From: Cyclaneusma minus
Taxonomy: Eukaryota; Ascomycota; Leotiomycetes; Marthamycetales; Marthamycetaceae
DNA length: 64,000 nt
Direction: 5' to 3'
Assembly (NCBI GenBank): GCA_037179335.1
Contig: JAKZHN010000007.1
Coordinates: 186,001 to 250,000, forward strand
Below the pieces are notes generated by a model. It made no database searches. It saw nothing but the letters and a program-made list of their open reading frames with translations, and was not told where the DNA came from. Position 1 is the first letter of the stretch. Each line of letters starts with the position of its first letter. The translations under genes were made by a program, and so were the position numbers. Shown piece by piece: positions 1 through 11,684 of the stretch.

Positions 1-53
1 TGGCCTCCCAAAAAGCAGGGCTTGGCGAGTGCCGTTGGGAACTTGGAAGCGAC

Positions 54-239
54 TCAACGCCCTAATCTTGAATTTTCTCCTCCCGAACCAAGGTTCAAGA
101 AATGTCTGATCTTCTTCAACTCGTCCAGCAGCTTGGGTGTGTGGCCAGAAAGTAAGGTAGAGAGATCTAGCCCGTCCTGACTTTCAAAGCCCAGAGGCTG
201 CGTCAGAGAAGGACGCTGGATCGAAGATTTCTCATTCAT
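54..239 (-). CDS. Possible short coding segment, unknown
   Basis: A 61-codon open frame starts with ATG at 239 and ends at a TGA at 54. The translation is not low-complexity and contains a Leu/Lys-rich helix-like stretch (DELKKIRHFLNLG). It could be the first exon of a gene running off the left edge, or a chance ORF. No family is recognised and no convincing splice donor was found, so support is weak. Confidence 0.25.
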   Translation of the reverse strand: MNEKSSIQRPSLTQPLGFESQDGLDLSTLLSGHTPKLLDELKKIRHFLNLGSGGENSRLGR

Positions 240-657
240 GCTCCGGAGAGGGCTCGAAGATTTACAAGTCTTTCATATGCCAGGGCTTCACGTCACACAC
301 ATATAGCATGGCATTTATTTCATCTCACCGGCATTTCGAATAAGACGTGTTTTTGAGTATCTTTCATTACAAGCCACGGAGCTTGGTTCATTAATATCCA
401 TCTCTCTATGTACCTTCTTCTAGTTCATTAGAGTATCCCCGGCTGGCCCTTGAGGCAGCATATAATTCCACATATCCACAAGAATTCGAAGGTATCGCTT
501 GCTCCTTTTATGCGAAGCCGAAATGTCCCAACGCCGAAACGGAAGTGTTTTCCATAGGACCACCATCATTAAATGGTAAAGCAGTAGCTTGCCGGAGAAA
601 AAGGTCTAAAGGGCGCACAGAAAGTCGTAACGGGAGCTCAAGTGAGAGCGCAACTGC
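240..657. other. Intergenic, no gene seen
   Basis: This stretch is the 3' flank of the GH72 gene. I see no coding segment, RNA gene or repeat in it. Confidence 0.5.
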
Positions 658-2211
658 TTAAGCAAAGACCATGGCGAAGAACAGCACGACGCTCAGTGCG
701 AAGCCGCTGGCGCCGGCCATCTCCTTTCCAGATGCGCCGCTGCTCTTGGTGGTGGTAGCAGAAGCGGAAGCGGATTCAGTCGCGGTGGAGGTAGTAAGGG
801 ATTCCTGGCCGGAGCTGGTCAGGGTAGAGGTGGCCGTAGCAGCGGCAATCGGGCTGCTAGTCGAAGCGTAGGAGTAGGTGGTCAATTGGTGGTTGCTGGC
901 GGTAATGACCGACATTCCGAGCGTGGGCAGCGAAACATCTCCATCCACGAGCCATCCGCCCTCCGTGCTCGCGGGACAAGCTGGAGGTGTAATCTGAGCC
1001 GTGTACTGCGCCGAGGCAACACCAGTAGGTGTCAAGGTAGCCCACTGCTGGCTCAAGTTCGAGAAGTCGGGCTGCACGGGTGTGGGAGTGCCGGCGTACT
1101 CGCTGCCACTGTAGCTAATCACTCCGTAAGAGTTCACCTCCTGGACCCATTCGTAGATGATAGCGCCACTCCACTGGTCATTCATATCAGGGCCCAAAAT
1201 CGCAGATTGATCAGCAAAGGTGCGCTCGCCGCCGACGTTGCATCCGGTCTCGGAGAAGAAGATGGGTACACTGTAGCCTTGCGCTTGCTCGTTGAGATTG
1301 TTGTAGCCGGAGGTGTTGAAGGTGGCTTCGGTTCCGCACCATTCGTATGAGTTGAGGGAGAAAAAGTCGATGGCTTGACTGGAGTCGTCGCCGCAGGCTA
1401 GGTAGTTTTGGAGCATCGGGCGGAGCTCGGCGATGTCTGCTGCTGCGTAGCCAATTGCGAAGTCGCGGTAGTTCTTGAAGTTGCGGTAGGCCTTCATGTC
1501 GGCAGTGGCGGCTTTGAGGTAGGGGGCTGTCAAGGAACCCGTCTGTAATGTGTCAGTACTTTCCAAGATGTCAAGGACTTGAACTTGAGCACGTATGGGC
1601 GTTTTTAAAGGCTTTAAAGCCTTTTTAAAGAACTTACAGCCGATGTAATAGCTTCGTTGCCGACGAAATACCCAGCAGTATTGTCGTAATTGGCAAAAGC
1701 GTCCATGACAAGAGCGAAAGAAGCGAATTGGATTTCGTCCCAGTAGGGGTTTGCCTGCTCGGGTCAGCTTCGGTCAGTGGATGGTGACACGACTACGCGC
1801 AAGGTATTTACCTGGTAGATCGAGGTGTTGTAGGTGTCCATGTCGACGAACAGGTAGATGCCAGCATCCGCAAAAACAGACATGCAGCCATCGTGGTCTT
1901 GGTATGGGTTGACGTGGTAGACTCGAATGGTGTTGACTCCGATGGTCTTCATCAGATCGGCATCCAGAGTGCATTGGTTGGTATCAATAAGAGGGTCGTC
2001 ATCTGTCAACTGGTAGGCCATTCCTGATAGCAACAAGTCAGCTGGTGAACAAGAGGTAGTGGTCCCAGAGCGTGGTGGTTGACGAACCCTTGATGAAGAA
2101 CTGATTGCCGTCCACAAACATCTTCGAGCCGCTGTACTCAATGGGAGAGACGGCAAGCACAGTCGAAACAGCCGCGGCTGCAAGCAGCACAGCTTGGTAA
2201 AGAGAAGGCAT
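658..2211 (-). CDS. GPI-anchored 1,3-beta-glucanosyltransferase, GH72 (Gas/Gel type)
   Basis: Four exons (about 2211-2088, 2023-1812, 1754-1638, 1542-658) give roughly 445 residues. GH72 enzymes cut and rejoin beta-1,3-glucan chains in the cell wall. The start was chosen because it begins a classic signal peptide (MPSLYQAVLLAAAAVSTVLA). Exon 2 has the conserved VNTIRVYHVNP and VFADAGIYLFVDMDT stretches. The acid/base Glu sits in YFVGNEAI (exon 3) and the nucleophile Glu in FFSETGCN (exon 4). After the catalytic domain comes a short Cys-containing segment, a Ser/Thr-rich linker and a hydrophobic C-terminus typical of a GPI-anchor signal. No Cys-rich X8/CBM43 module is visible, so it belongs to the group lacking that domain. 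The splice sites are canonical. The 5' leader carries a 67-bp tandem duplication. Confidence 0.93.
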
Positions 2212-2240
2212 CTTGAAGCCTGTCGATGGGAGAGCAACGC

Positions 2241-2374
2241 TGGAGAGTGTTGTTGTTGTGGGTTCTGGGGAGCGCGCAAACGATGGTTGAAAGAAGTGGG
2301 AGCAAGCTGGAGAGTGTTGTTGTTGTGGGTTCTGGGGAGCGCGCAAACGATGGTTGAAAGAAGTGGGAGCAAGC
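2241..2374. repeat. Perfect 67-bp tandem duplication in the GH72 5' leader
   Basis: Two adjacent copies (2241-2307 and 2308-2374) read identically, each starting TGGAGAGTGTTG and ending GGGAGCAAGC. They lie 30 bp upstream of the GH72 start codon, so the duplication is within the likely 5' UTR or core promoter. Confidence 0.9.
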
Positions 2375-3886
2375 TGGAATATGTATGGAGCAGGAAAACA
2401 AGCGAATGTGAGCGGAGAGCAGGCTATGTTCCGGAAAGTCAAGATATTCACGTCGAAGCTTTGCGGACCGAGAAGTAAAACGACAGAAAGCGGCTCAGCA
2501 GCAAGATAGCGAGGGCGGACGGAAGACAAGACGACTCGCGACCACGACCAGCCTACAGAAACTGTCGGACAGGCTGGAAGTGAGCTTATGGGAGAGATGG
2601 CTAGCTTGTAAACTGCCTAGCAGAGGGAGAGCTGTGGTAGTGACTATGTAGTGTTTGAGGACGGCTAAGGGCATTACCAACTTAGCTGGACTTGATGCAC
2701 TTTCCGTGCTATCAGAAAAATTGAGTGATTTTCCCGGCCGGTGGGCGGGGGCAGCACATGGCTCTTCATGCTCTCACAGTCTGGTCCCCTCCAGCATGTT
2801 GTATGATGTGGGAAGCTTTTCCTGCAAAACGCGATGATGGTGTCCGCGGAATGCCATACCCAATATCAATTGCGGATATTGCTGTGGCTGAAGACTATTA
2901 GGGCACTGCTGATTGGCTAACGGCTTGTTTCAAAACTGGGAAGCTGTCGAGCTAGTGGGAGCTAGAGGGAAAGGGGCATGATCGCCACCCGCTAGCAGCC
3001 TTAGCGGCGGCGCGGTCGATAAGATCAAAGCTTGGCCCAACAGTCTATTGGCAGCCACCACGACGGATGATGGGAAACTCGGGACAGCTCTACACGACTG
3101 TCCAACGGCGCATTAAATGTCAACCTCCACTGTTATGTACTACTGCCCAGCCGTTGAGGGTGTGCAGTGCAAACTTGGTCTTGGGCAACCTGTCCTTCTT
3201 CTTCTTACCGAACTCAACTCGCTACACTCTGCCGGACTCCTTACAATCTCTGCTCTCTGCATCGCTCCAGGCTAATGCAACAAAATATGGGGGGCCCGGA
3301 CTTCTCATTTCATTCCCAATTCCTCGAGCCTGAGTATTGACAATTTGTTCTCCCCTGTGAGGCAAGTAGCTTTCTTCTCTACTTGAAATAGAACGACCCC
3401 CAGATATCTATTCCGAGTCGTACTGCTCATCGACACTTTCGAGCACAAGAGGGTCATTTTAGCAAAAGAGAGGTGTGTGGAGACAAGTCGAGGGGAGTGC
3501 AGGTATAAGCGATACCAAACCACACACCCCTTGTCACACCGCCGGGCCGCTCCAAAGCCCCTCATCGTCTGCCGCCAACGATGACTTTGGTACTTCAGGC
3601 CTCACGACCAATCAAACAATCACGTTGACCGTATATCTGAACATCACGAAAGCTCTCCGAGCACAGGTCAAGGACGTCAGCATTGCTTTGAGCCTCGTCC
3701 AGAGTTCGGGATAGCCATGCAATTACAGCAAGAGGCTTGCATTAAACAGGTTGAGTAGCACCGCTGATTCTTTCCCGCCATCCCCTGAACTCTTTTGACT
3801 TTCAATCTTGACCTCACCGTCTCTCGACTAAACCCAACAACAAGCATGAGTTGGCGACCAGCTCTTTATGAATTTCTACAACAACC
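2375..3886. other. Intergenic between divergent GH72 and phosphodiesterase genes
   Basis: This 1.5-kb stretch separates two divergently transcribed genes and must hold both promoters. The short ORFs here look like noise: composition changes frame to frame and no domain is recognisable. Pyrimidine-rich tracts with CAA/ATC motifs just before 3887 fit a fungal promoter. Confidence 0.5.
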
Positions 3887-6492
3887 ATGGGCCAATTCTC
3901 CCTTCTGTTTCTTGCTGCAATTGCAGCAATTGCACGAGCCCACGCACCAGGAAAATCCTCATTCACCGTCCCCTCCGAATTCCCCACCGAAGTCTTCTCA
4001 AGTTACTATGAACCCCCCAGCGCCACCCAAGAACCCCAACCCGTAAGTTTCATTTAAAAGAAAAATTGGTTTCATAGTGTAGCTAATGCTGCAAGGCCAT
4101 CCACGACCCAATCCTCAACATCACATTCCCCCTAAACCTCACAGACCCCAAAACAATCCCCACCGTCGACATCGATCCCGTCTACTACCCCAAAGCAATC
4201 GCCAACATCTCCAACACTACCGCCGCCGCCTTCATCCAAATCGCTTTAGAAGAAATCGGCGAAATCATCGATGGCACCAACAGTTTTGCCAACAACTGCT
4301 CAACATGTCTCGCAGCGCTAAGTGTTGGAAAACTGGCTGCTCACGTGGCGCCGGAATTGGTTCCTGATGCTATGGTCACGTTATGTCAAGCTACAGGCTT
4401 CGCTTCAAATGCTTCGTGTCTTAACACCTATCGCGACACTTCCTACGGCGCCATTTGGACGCAAGTGCTAGCCTATGCCGACGTGACCGGTCTGGATGGC
4501 CAATACATCTGCGCCTCTCTAAGCAAAACGTTCTGTCCCGCACCTTACACATTGCCCTCAAACATCACTGGGCTATTTCCCAAACCCAAGCCGGCAAATG
4601 CTACGGCGCCGAAGGCTAGTGGACAGCGAGTAAAGGTATTGCATTTGTCGGATCTTCATCTGGATGCGAGATATGATGCTGGAGGAGAAGCGAATTGCTC
4701 GTCGAGCATGTGTTGCAGGACCTATTCGACTTCTAGTACTCCTGATCAGGTGCTCTTTCCCGCGCCTTTGTATGGTTCCTACAAATGCGATACTCCCTAT
4801 GATCTAGCACTTGCTGCTTTGCAGGCCGTTGGACCGCTTACTGGCACCGGAAATGGGTCTTTTGCTTGGAGCATTTATACGGGAGACTTGGTATGTGTGC
4901 TTAGTTTTCGTTGCTCGTTGAGTTAATGTCTCGTTCACTTTGCTGTTGATTCTCACGCTGTTTCTGCTTTCTTGTTCTACTCAAAGACATTGGCACTTCG
5001 ACAAGTGAGGCTTCGGTCGCCTTGAAGCATCGAGTTGTTCTCCTCGATATATTAGGGGTGTTGGGATCACCTTTGCCACCAACCTTCAACAAATTCAGGG
5101 CTGGAAAGTGCCATCTCAAGACCTTCAAATCAATTTCATTTCATTGATTGTCACAAAACCATTCAAGCCACTCCTTTCGTCGCCCTCTCATATCTTTCCG
5201 TCCTCTCTCTTCCGTCATCACTCCTTTCTCATGTTCCCTGCTACCCCAAGATTAACAACAGCACCCCCACCAGGTATCCCACGATAGCCAAAACCAGCTC
5301 TCCCGCGCCTACGTCGAATACACCGAAACCTCCGTCTACCACATGCTCAAAACCTACATCAGCGGCCCCATCTTCCCCGTCCTCGGCAACCACGACACCA
5401 ACCCCGAAGCCATCGACGGCCCACACTCCCTCCCCGGCCCCCTCGGCCGCCAATTCTCCTGGAACTACGACCACGTCTCTTCTCTCTGGCAACACGAAGG
5501 CTGGATCCCCGAGTACACTGCTAAACAAGCTGCTCTTCACTATGCTGCGTATAGTGTGAAAAACCATTATGGTCTCCGCATCATCACCTTGAACACCGAC
5601 TTCTGGTACAAGGGCAATTATCTGAACTTCATCAACACCACGGACCCGGATAACTCGGGGCAACTGAAATTCCTGATCGATGAGTTGCAGAGTGCGGAGG
5701 ATTGTGGTGAGAGAGTATGGATCCTTGGCCATGTGCTCACTGGCAACGACGGCACCAACCCGCTTCCAAACCCCGTAGACCTATTCTACCAAATCGTGGA
5801 TCGCTACTCGCCGCATGTTATTGCGAATATTTTCTGGGGACATACGCACGAAGACCAACAACTGATTTACTATTCCAATAACGGCACAAATCAGAGCGCT
5901 GACACGGCACTTACGCCGGGCTGGATAGGCCCGTCCATCACGCCTTTGACGAATTTGAATTCCGGCTTTCGCATGTACGAAGTAGACACTGGTTCTTTCG
6001 ACGTCTACGAAGCATATACATTCTACGCTGACGTAAACTCGTTTCCTTCACTCGACAACGGTACCACGGGGCCAGTATTCCAGTATGAATATTCTACACG
6101 AGAAACTTATGGACCGCAGGTTGAAGTCGGGAGTGAGAATGGAAGTGGGATGGGTTGGCCAAAAGACGCACCACTGAATGCGACGTTTTGGCATGGGGTG
6201 ACGGAAGCGATGGAGAGAAATAGGACGCTGGTGGAGGTGTTTAATGGCTTTCAGGGGAAGAGTAGTGTGCGGAGTCCGAATTGTACGAGTGTGGCTTGTG
6301 TGAGGGCGAAGGTTTGTTATATTCGGAGTGGGAGTGTGGGGTTGGGGAGGCAGTGTCCGCAGGGGTGAGTTTTCCACTCTTTTTCATTTCTGTCTTTTGT
6401 CACGTTCGTGGGGTTTTGGAACTTGGGAGTGTGCTAACTTGTTTTGTAGGTTTGGCTCGGTGCAGAGTCCTTTTTCGGGGGATAATTTTTAG
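3887..6492 (+). CDS. Secreted acid sphingomyelinase-like metallophosphodiesterase
   Basis: Four exons (3887-4042, 4096-4890, 5275-6364, 6450-6492) give about 694 residues. The family hydrolyses sphingomyelin or related phosphodiesters outside the cell or in the vacuole. The start begins a signal peptide (MGQFSLLFLAAIAAIARAHA). A saposin-B-like segment with paired Cys (NNCSTCLAAL ... CQATGFASNASC) precedes the calcineurin-like core. Metal-binding motifs appear in order: LSDLHLDARYD, YTGDLVSHD (completed across the 384-bp second intron), LGNHDTNP, ILGHV and FWGHTHEDQ. Many N-glycosylation sequons and Cys residues fit secretion. The last intron and 13-codon exon 4 are inferred from a clean GTGAGT...TTTTGTAG pair; without splicing the protein would end one codon after the donor. 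The substrate is not established, since fungi largely lack sphingomyelin. Confidence 0.9.
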
Positions 6493-7166
6493 ATGTTGAG
6501 GGTGGTGGGGGAGGCAGAGGGGTGTTTGACTGGGTGATGGGTTGTGAATAGGTAATGGAATATTATGCTAGGTTCACTGGGATCAATCACATGAGTGCTC
6601 ACGAAAGATCTGAATGAATGTAATTTTTGATCCAGGAGGGTAGGAGCTGCGGGAACGAGGAGGAGAGGTTTGAGCAGGATGCAGCGGAGGGCTTGAGGGA
6701 ACTGGGCGCAGGAGGAGACGGGCTCAGAAGGAGATAGAGTGGAGAGAGATGGCGCAGGAAAAGCTGGCCAAGAGAGAAGGGCAAAGTGCCACATATACAG
6801 AATTGGCAGACAGATTTGCAACTTGGAATGACCTAGTGGCCCAAATAGTAAGTCCTTAAAGTGGCATTTAATTCATGCATTCCAAGCCACACTCAGTTTG
6901 TCTGGTGGAAATTTAGCAGGGGGTCCCAATTCAACTACGGGTACTAGATTTTTTGCATTTTTTGCATTTTTTTTTGGCATCCTGCCTTTTCCATTCCCCG
7001 CGCAGGCCTTTCTTTCTTGTCTTTGCTTAAATCTTACCAGACGAGACAAAAGCTTTCTTTAGATGTTCTTGAGAACGTAAGAACAGAAAATTAGAAGTCC
7101 ATTCTGACCACTACTACACAATTCCGATCAATAACAAAAAACCAGCTAAATCAACATCAAATTAAA
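6493..7166. other. Intergenic, no gene seen
   Basis: This is the 3' flank of the phosphodiesterase gene. It includes T-rich runs with a repeated TTTTTTGCAT near 6950-6975. No supportable coding region is seen. Confidence 0.45.
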
Positions 7167-7254
7167 GGCCGGGTAGTGTAGTTGGTTATCACGTATCGTT
7201 AACAGTTCATTCTGTGCTCCGATAAGGTCCTGGGATCAAGCCCCAGCCTGGTCA
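7167..7254 (+). tRNA. tRNA-Val(AAC) with a 14-nt intron
   Basis: The sequence folds as a tRNA. The acceptor stem is GGCCGGG/CCTGGTC (two G-U pairs), the D stem GTG/CAC, the anticodon stem TATCG/CGATA and the T stem CTGGG/CCCAG. The anticodon loop TTAACA gives anticodon AAC. An intron of about 14 nt (7205-7218) follows position 37, the standard place. The T loop reads ATCAAGC, so position 54 is A where T is nearly universal. A T-run terminator follows. Confidence 0.88.
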
Positions 7255-7691
7255 GAATATCTTTTGTTCTTTTTTTTTGGCTCCGGTTTTTTTTTCGTGG
7301 GTTGGTACAGTGGGAGGAAAAAAGTATAGAAAGGGGGGTGGTGATGCCAAATGTAATAATGGGGGTTGGGGTGAGTCAATAGCAGTGCTTAAACCGGTAG
7401 GGTGTAAACTGTATGCATTGGTGACCAGAGAAGGAATCTCTCTACTGGGTAGGGAGCTCTCCTTCTATAGCTCTAGTTACAAAGGGCTAGGCTCCATAAA
7501 AGAGCTATTTCCATGCGATTCTAAAATCCAAACAGGTGAGCTTAGTACGGTTAAGTTGTAAGCTCCTAGGGGACGATCCGAATACGGTCCGACAATTGAT
7601 GTTTTCAACTCAATAACTTCGAATTTCTATCTCTAAGCCGCTTTTGCGTTTCAATTTGTTTTTACCGTCCTGTCAAATGTCAAGATGAGAT
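7255..7691. other. Intergenic with a possible transposon-end relic at 7308
   Basis: TACAGTGGGAGG followed by an A-run at 7306-7325 closely matches the terminal repeat of the small TA-inserting elements at 32421 and 55708. Past about 25 bases the similarity is lost. A GAATACGGTCC motif, also part of that terminal repeat, appears at 7578-7590. No matching right end was found. Confidence 0.4.
7270..7278 (+). terminator. Pol III T-run terminator of tRNA-Val
   Basis: A run of nine T begins 15 bases after the tRNA discriminator base, preceded by a shorter TTTT at 7262-7265. This is the expected RNA polymerase III stop signal. Confidence 0.75.
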
Positions 7692-10600
7692 TCAATCATA
7701 ATTCTCCGTCTCACTGCGTTGGTACGAGTATTCCATGTCACTGGACAACGCTGCGGTCATTCCTCCACCTTGAAAACTTCTAGCCATCGGATAACTCAAG
7801 TTCTTTCCCCAGCCTGTCTCGAGCATTTTCCACTCTCCGCCCGGTAGTTCCCTATCAGTCCATGTTAGCATCTGAGACTTTATAGAAAGGCATCACAAAA
7901 AAACTTACTCCCACATCTCGTTCCGGGACGAGGCATATTCCAAACACTGACGGAATCTCTGTTTACTGAATTTCTTGCCAGACTCGTTGGCATTGTACCT
8001 GATCCTGTGGAATTTTTGGAACATTACGTCCTCGTTGTATCGGTTGTCACGTGTCACGAAGTTCCAGTACTTTTGCATCGGCGCAAGGAATACGGAATCG
8101 TATTCGTGGGGTTTGGCTAGTTTGGGCCCAGCTCTGCGTGGCGGTATTCCGTTCCAGCCATTGTCTAGTCGAACCACAGTGCCGCTAGTGGCTGTGGGAT
8201 CATTGGCATTGGTCCAGCTGCGGTTTTCTGTCAGAGTTTTATAGTTCGGGTTACAAGGGAGGCTCTCAACTGACCTGAACAATTTGCCTTCTCTTGTCAA
8301 TCTACGCATATATTCCATGAAAGTTTTATAGTTCCAGGTGGTTTTGATATGCTGGGCATTGACTCCTTCTACGCTGCGGTAGGCATAGACGAAACGGCAA
8401 TAAAGCTGCTCGATTGGAATCTCTCGGTCACGGGTCATAAGGTCCATTTCCTCCTTGTCGCTTTGCAGACGGTCGATAAAATCCCAGAAAGGCCTGTCGG
8501 AATGTCCGGCCGGCGTACGTGAATCCGCCTTCGTCTTATAGTTCCTTTCAGCTCCATCCACGGGGTTCGAAGGGATGTTTTCCCAACCAGCTAAACGGAC
8601 ATCTACCTTTTTCCCACTGCTCTGGGCTTTGAACAATTCCTTGTTTGCGTCAGCCTCGAATAGGAATTGACTAATCTCCTCCTCGGCGAAAGGTTGTCTG
8701 AGGCGTGCGTTCAATCGCCCAACGATCTCGTCGATTCTCACTGCCGAGTTGAGTTTGTTCGTTCCCTTTCGAATCAGACTGCCAAGCGTGCTTTTCTCAA
8801 TCGCGCCTTTGGGCTGCCTTACCGATGCAAAGAACTTGGCGATATCGGGGCTGATGAACGTCGATCTCAAAATATGGTACATGTTGGAATCCTGGAACGC
8901 CTGTCCTGCGCCAATACACTCCTTTCCAAACCATAGGGGCTGAGGACCGGGTACAAGCGTTGCGTTCTGGGCTTGTTCCTCCAGATACTCTGAGAATAGC
9001 TTGAGTTTATCGAAGGCGTCGTCGAGATCTTCCCTTTTCTTTGTTTTTTCGTAATCCGGGAATGAGGCAAGCGAATCGATACTTGTGCTCACTGTTGTTC
9101 TGCGTGTAGGAATGTCTAGTGTTTTGAATATCTCGGCGCTGCCGGCTTTTAATATGCTTCGCAGGTTGGTGTATTCAGTGGAATCGATTATCTTAGGATG
9201 GTCTACTATAGTATCGCAGATTCTTTCCCAGACCTCGAAATGCGGTCTCTGTGCCTTCAGTTCCTCTATCCATACATTGTCGAGCTTCTCAATCTGTTCA
9301 GGCGTGAAATCGCGCCTGAGATTTAGCGAATCGTCCTGTGTTATTTCAAAAACGGCGCGCTCGTAGGATAAGATGTTTTGTGAGAGGTCAAGAACAACCT
9401 TCATTAGATGGCATGCCGTCTCTCCTTGCATCCCGGATCGAGCCCTCCTAGGTACAAGAAAGTTTCTGACATCTTCGTCGCGGATTCTTACGGGTGTCTC
9501 TGCATCACGGAATGTGTACTTATGCGATTCATTGATGTCGTGCTTTTTCAAAATGTTGACATAGTGGCTCGCCTTCATCTCTGCGGTGGCCACTGATGCA
9601 TAGAGGCGTTGAACTTGGCTCATGAGATGCGAACATTGCCTAAGTTGCTGTTCTAGGTGACCAACCAATTCACTCGCACGAGAAAGGTGAGTTAAGTTGG
9701 GAATCCCTCGACGGGCGCGAGCCTGCTTAGCTGTCAATCACTACCTACTCGAAAGAGACTGAACGTTTTAAAGGGGAAAACTTGCCTCTATATCCGGTAT
9801 GGCAGCTTGCAAACGTTCGAGCTTGCTTCGGATGTCTGTAGGACCAGGGACCACTACCCCTTGGAGATCGTCCTGCGGGCCGTCTCCCAGCGGAATAAAT
9901 TTAAGTGCTACCGGAAGGGGCTTTTCTGGTTCTGGCTTCCGTGCGGTGCTCGTCGGCCATTTCCTATCAAGGTTGTATTTCTCCAGTTGAAACCCGTACA
10001 TCGTGGCGTTGAGCCCATTCTGTGCCCTACAAAGAGCGTCCACCTCTTTTTGAATACTTCTCTGTTTCCTTCGCAGGTCATGCTTCTCGCCATCAACGAA
10101 AAAATCGGCATCAGTCCGCCCCCTCAATTTCGCCCATTCTTTCTCAAGATCACGCATCTTCTCATCAAGCCGTTTCAATTATCTGTCCTGGTGTTCCTGG
10201 TATCTGGGCAAGAAGGCATTGAAGATGTCATTATCTAATGCATCGAGCGCCTGGGTTCTTTCCACGGCTAGCCTCAAATACGCAGCCGGATGTCGTGGAA
10301 TAGGCTCGAGTCCCTCTCGCACCAGGGCTTCCCCTCTCGGTTCCAAATCACGTACCCCATAGTGTTCTTTCAGCACTTTTTTCACAGTCGAAAGGGACTG
10401 TCGCTCGGCAGGTGATGAGGGAGGCGGGAAGCGCAAGTTCTCATAGAGGCTGATGAGCGCAGTCTTCACCTGCTCTCTAGAGGCGATAATTTCGGCTCGG
10501 AGTTCGTCTGAGGCCCTACCGGGGTTGAAAGCGCCGAGGCGCTCATCAGGAGTCCCTGTGTACGTGATAGGGGCCGGGCGAGAACGTTCAATGTTATCTC

Positions 10601-10799
10601 GGGCTTGCTCTTGTTCTGCCGCAGCTTGGGCAATGGCTGCTGCCCTGGTGGGACTTGTTCTCGTGGGAACAGGCCTTCGTGGTGGAACGCCTGTTGGCCT
10701 GGTGGGGCCTGGCCTTGTGGGAGTTGGAACCGGCCTCCGTGGTATCAGTGGCCGACCTTCGGGATCGTCTTTCTCAACCCTGTAACTTTTGGGAGGCAT
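7692..10799 (-). CDS. Large unknown protein, coiled-coil-like, interrupted by an in-frame TAA
   Basis: I do not recognise this gene. The ATG at 10799 opens a Pro/Arg/Thr-rich N-terminus (repeats like RRPVPTPTRPGP) followed by charged helical sequence. The frame meets a TAA at 10179-10181 after 206 residues, then continues in the same frame with clearly coding, coiled-coil-like sequence (KRLDEKMRDLEKEW). A probable GC-AG intron (donor GAG|GCAAGT at 9785) joins to a 600-residue exon rich in Trp, Tyr and charged residues. A last intron (GTAAGT, branch site GCTAAC) leads to a short exon ending in TGA at 7692. The total would be near 1,000 residues. No GT donor was found that would splice out the TAA. 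It may therefore be a recent pseudogene, a sequencing error, or two adjacent ORFs. It is tandem with the other giant unknown gene downstream in coordinate. Confidence 0.6.
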
Positions 10800-11684
10800 A
10801 TTTGCGGTTGACGATAACTAGATCCTAGAATGTAATTTCTGAGCAAGTGATTCGAACAAGTCCAAGACTCCCAGATGTACAGAACTACACACTTGACCAG
10901 GGTGTCCTGTCGGATATGCATAGGTACTGCAGAGAAAGAAAGCACGTCATTGACTCGTCTTTGTCTATGGCTTGACTGCTTTCGGCGTACTCGTAGTGTT
11001 GAAATGGCTGCTTTCGGAACTCTTTTCACACTCAAGAAATCCTTCGTAAATCATAGACTTGATGACTGAGCTCGTCTTGGGCGGCACCACCAAGGCATTG
11101 AAACACGACCTATGACATTGTGAGCATCAGCAATTGATACGCTTGTTGCTAAAATCATAGCTTTCTCTGTCAAAGAAAATGAAGGAAAAAGGAGACGAAG
11201 TGACATTCAAGGTGGAAAGAAAATAGAAGATGCAGTGGGACGAAGATCAAAAAAGGTCTGGATGCAATGTACAGTCTCCGAATCTCGGAAACATCCCAAA
11301 TTATCAAGAACATCCTAAATGACCAGGAATATTCCAAAGGATTGGGGATATTCTAGGTGCTTTGGAACATTCCAAGTGATTGGGAACATTGTCACCCACA
11401 GATTAGTGTTGGGTCAAGCGGATTAACAGAACAACGTGTGCACGTACCTAGGGGTATGGTAGAGTAGCATCAATGGATAAGGAAGGAGAGCCTGTGAGGG
11501 CGAAGTTGGAGCTATCCCCACTGGCTGAGTGGGAGCCTGTCTTACTTAAGCAGGGAAGTTGTGGTGGCTCAGGGGGCATTATCCAGATTTTGCACAAGGC
11601 AATGTAGAAACATCTCAATCTCGTCTTTCCAGAGCCAAGTCATATATTGGAAGCATCCCAGATAACTTTGGACACATTTAACAT
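10800..11684. other. Intergenic between two giant unknown genes
   Basis: It contains the promoter of the 10799 gene and the 3' flank of the 11685 gene. The only structured content seen is the transposon relic at 11233-11415. Confidence 0.5.
11233..11415. mobile_element. Decayed TA-type MITE, copy 1
   Basis: It begins CAGTGGGACGAAG and continues with ACAGTCTCCGAAT and then GACCAGGAATATTCC. These match, in the same order, the left half of the element at 32421. The right terminal repeat is not recognisable after CACCCACAG, so this copy is eroded. Confidence 0.65.

Noticed and set aside
7908..7925. Stop codon directly after NEMWE as the end of the unknown gene
   Set aside because: A GTAAGT donor precedes it and a branch site plus acceptor lead to a further in-frame exon ending at 7692.
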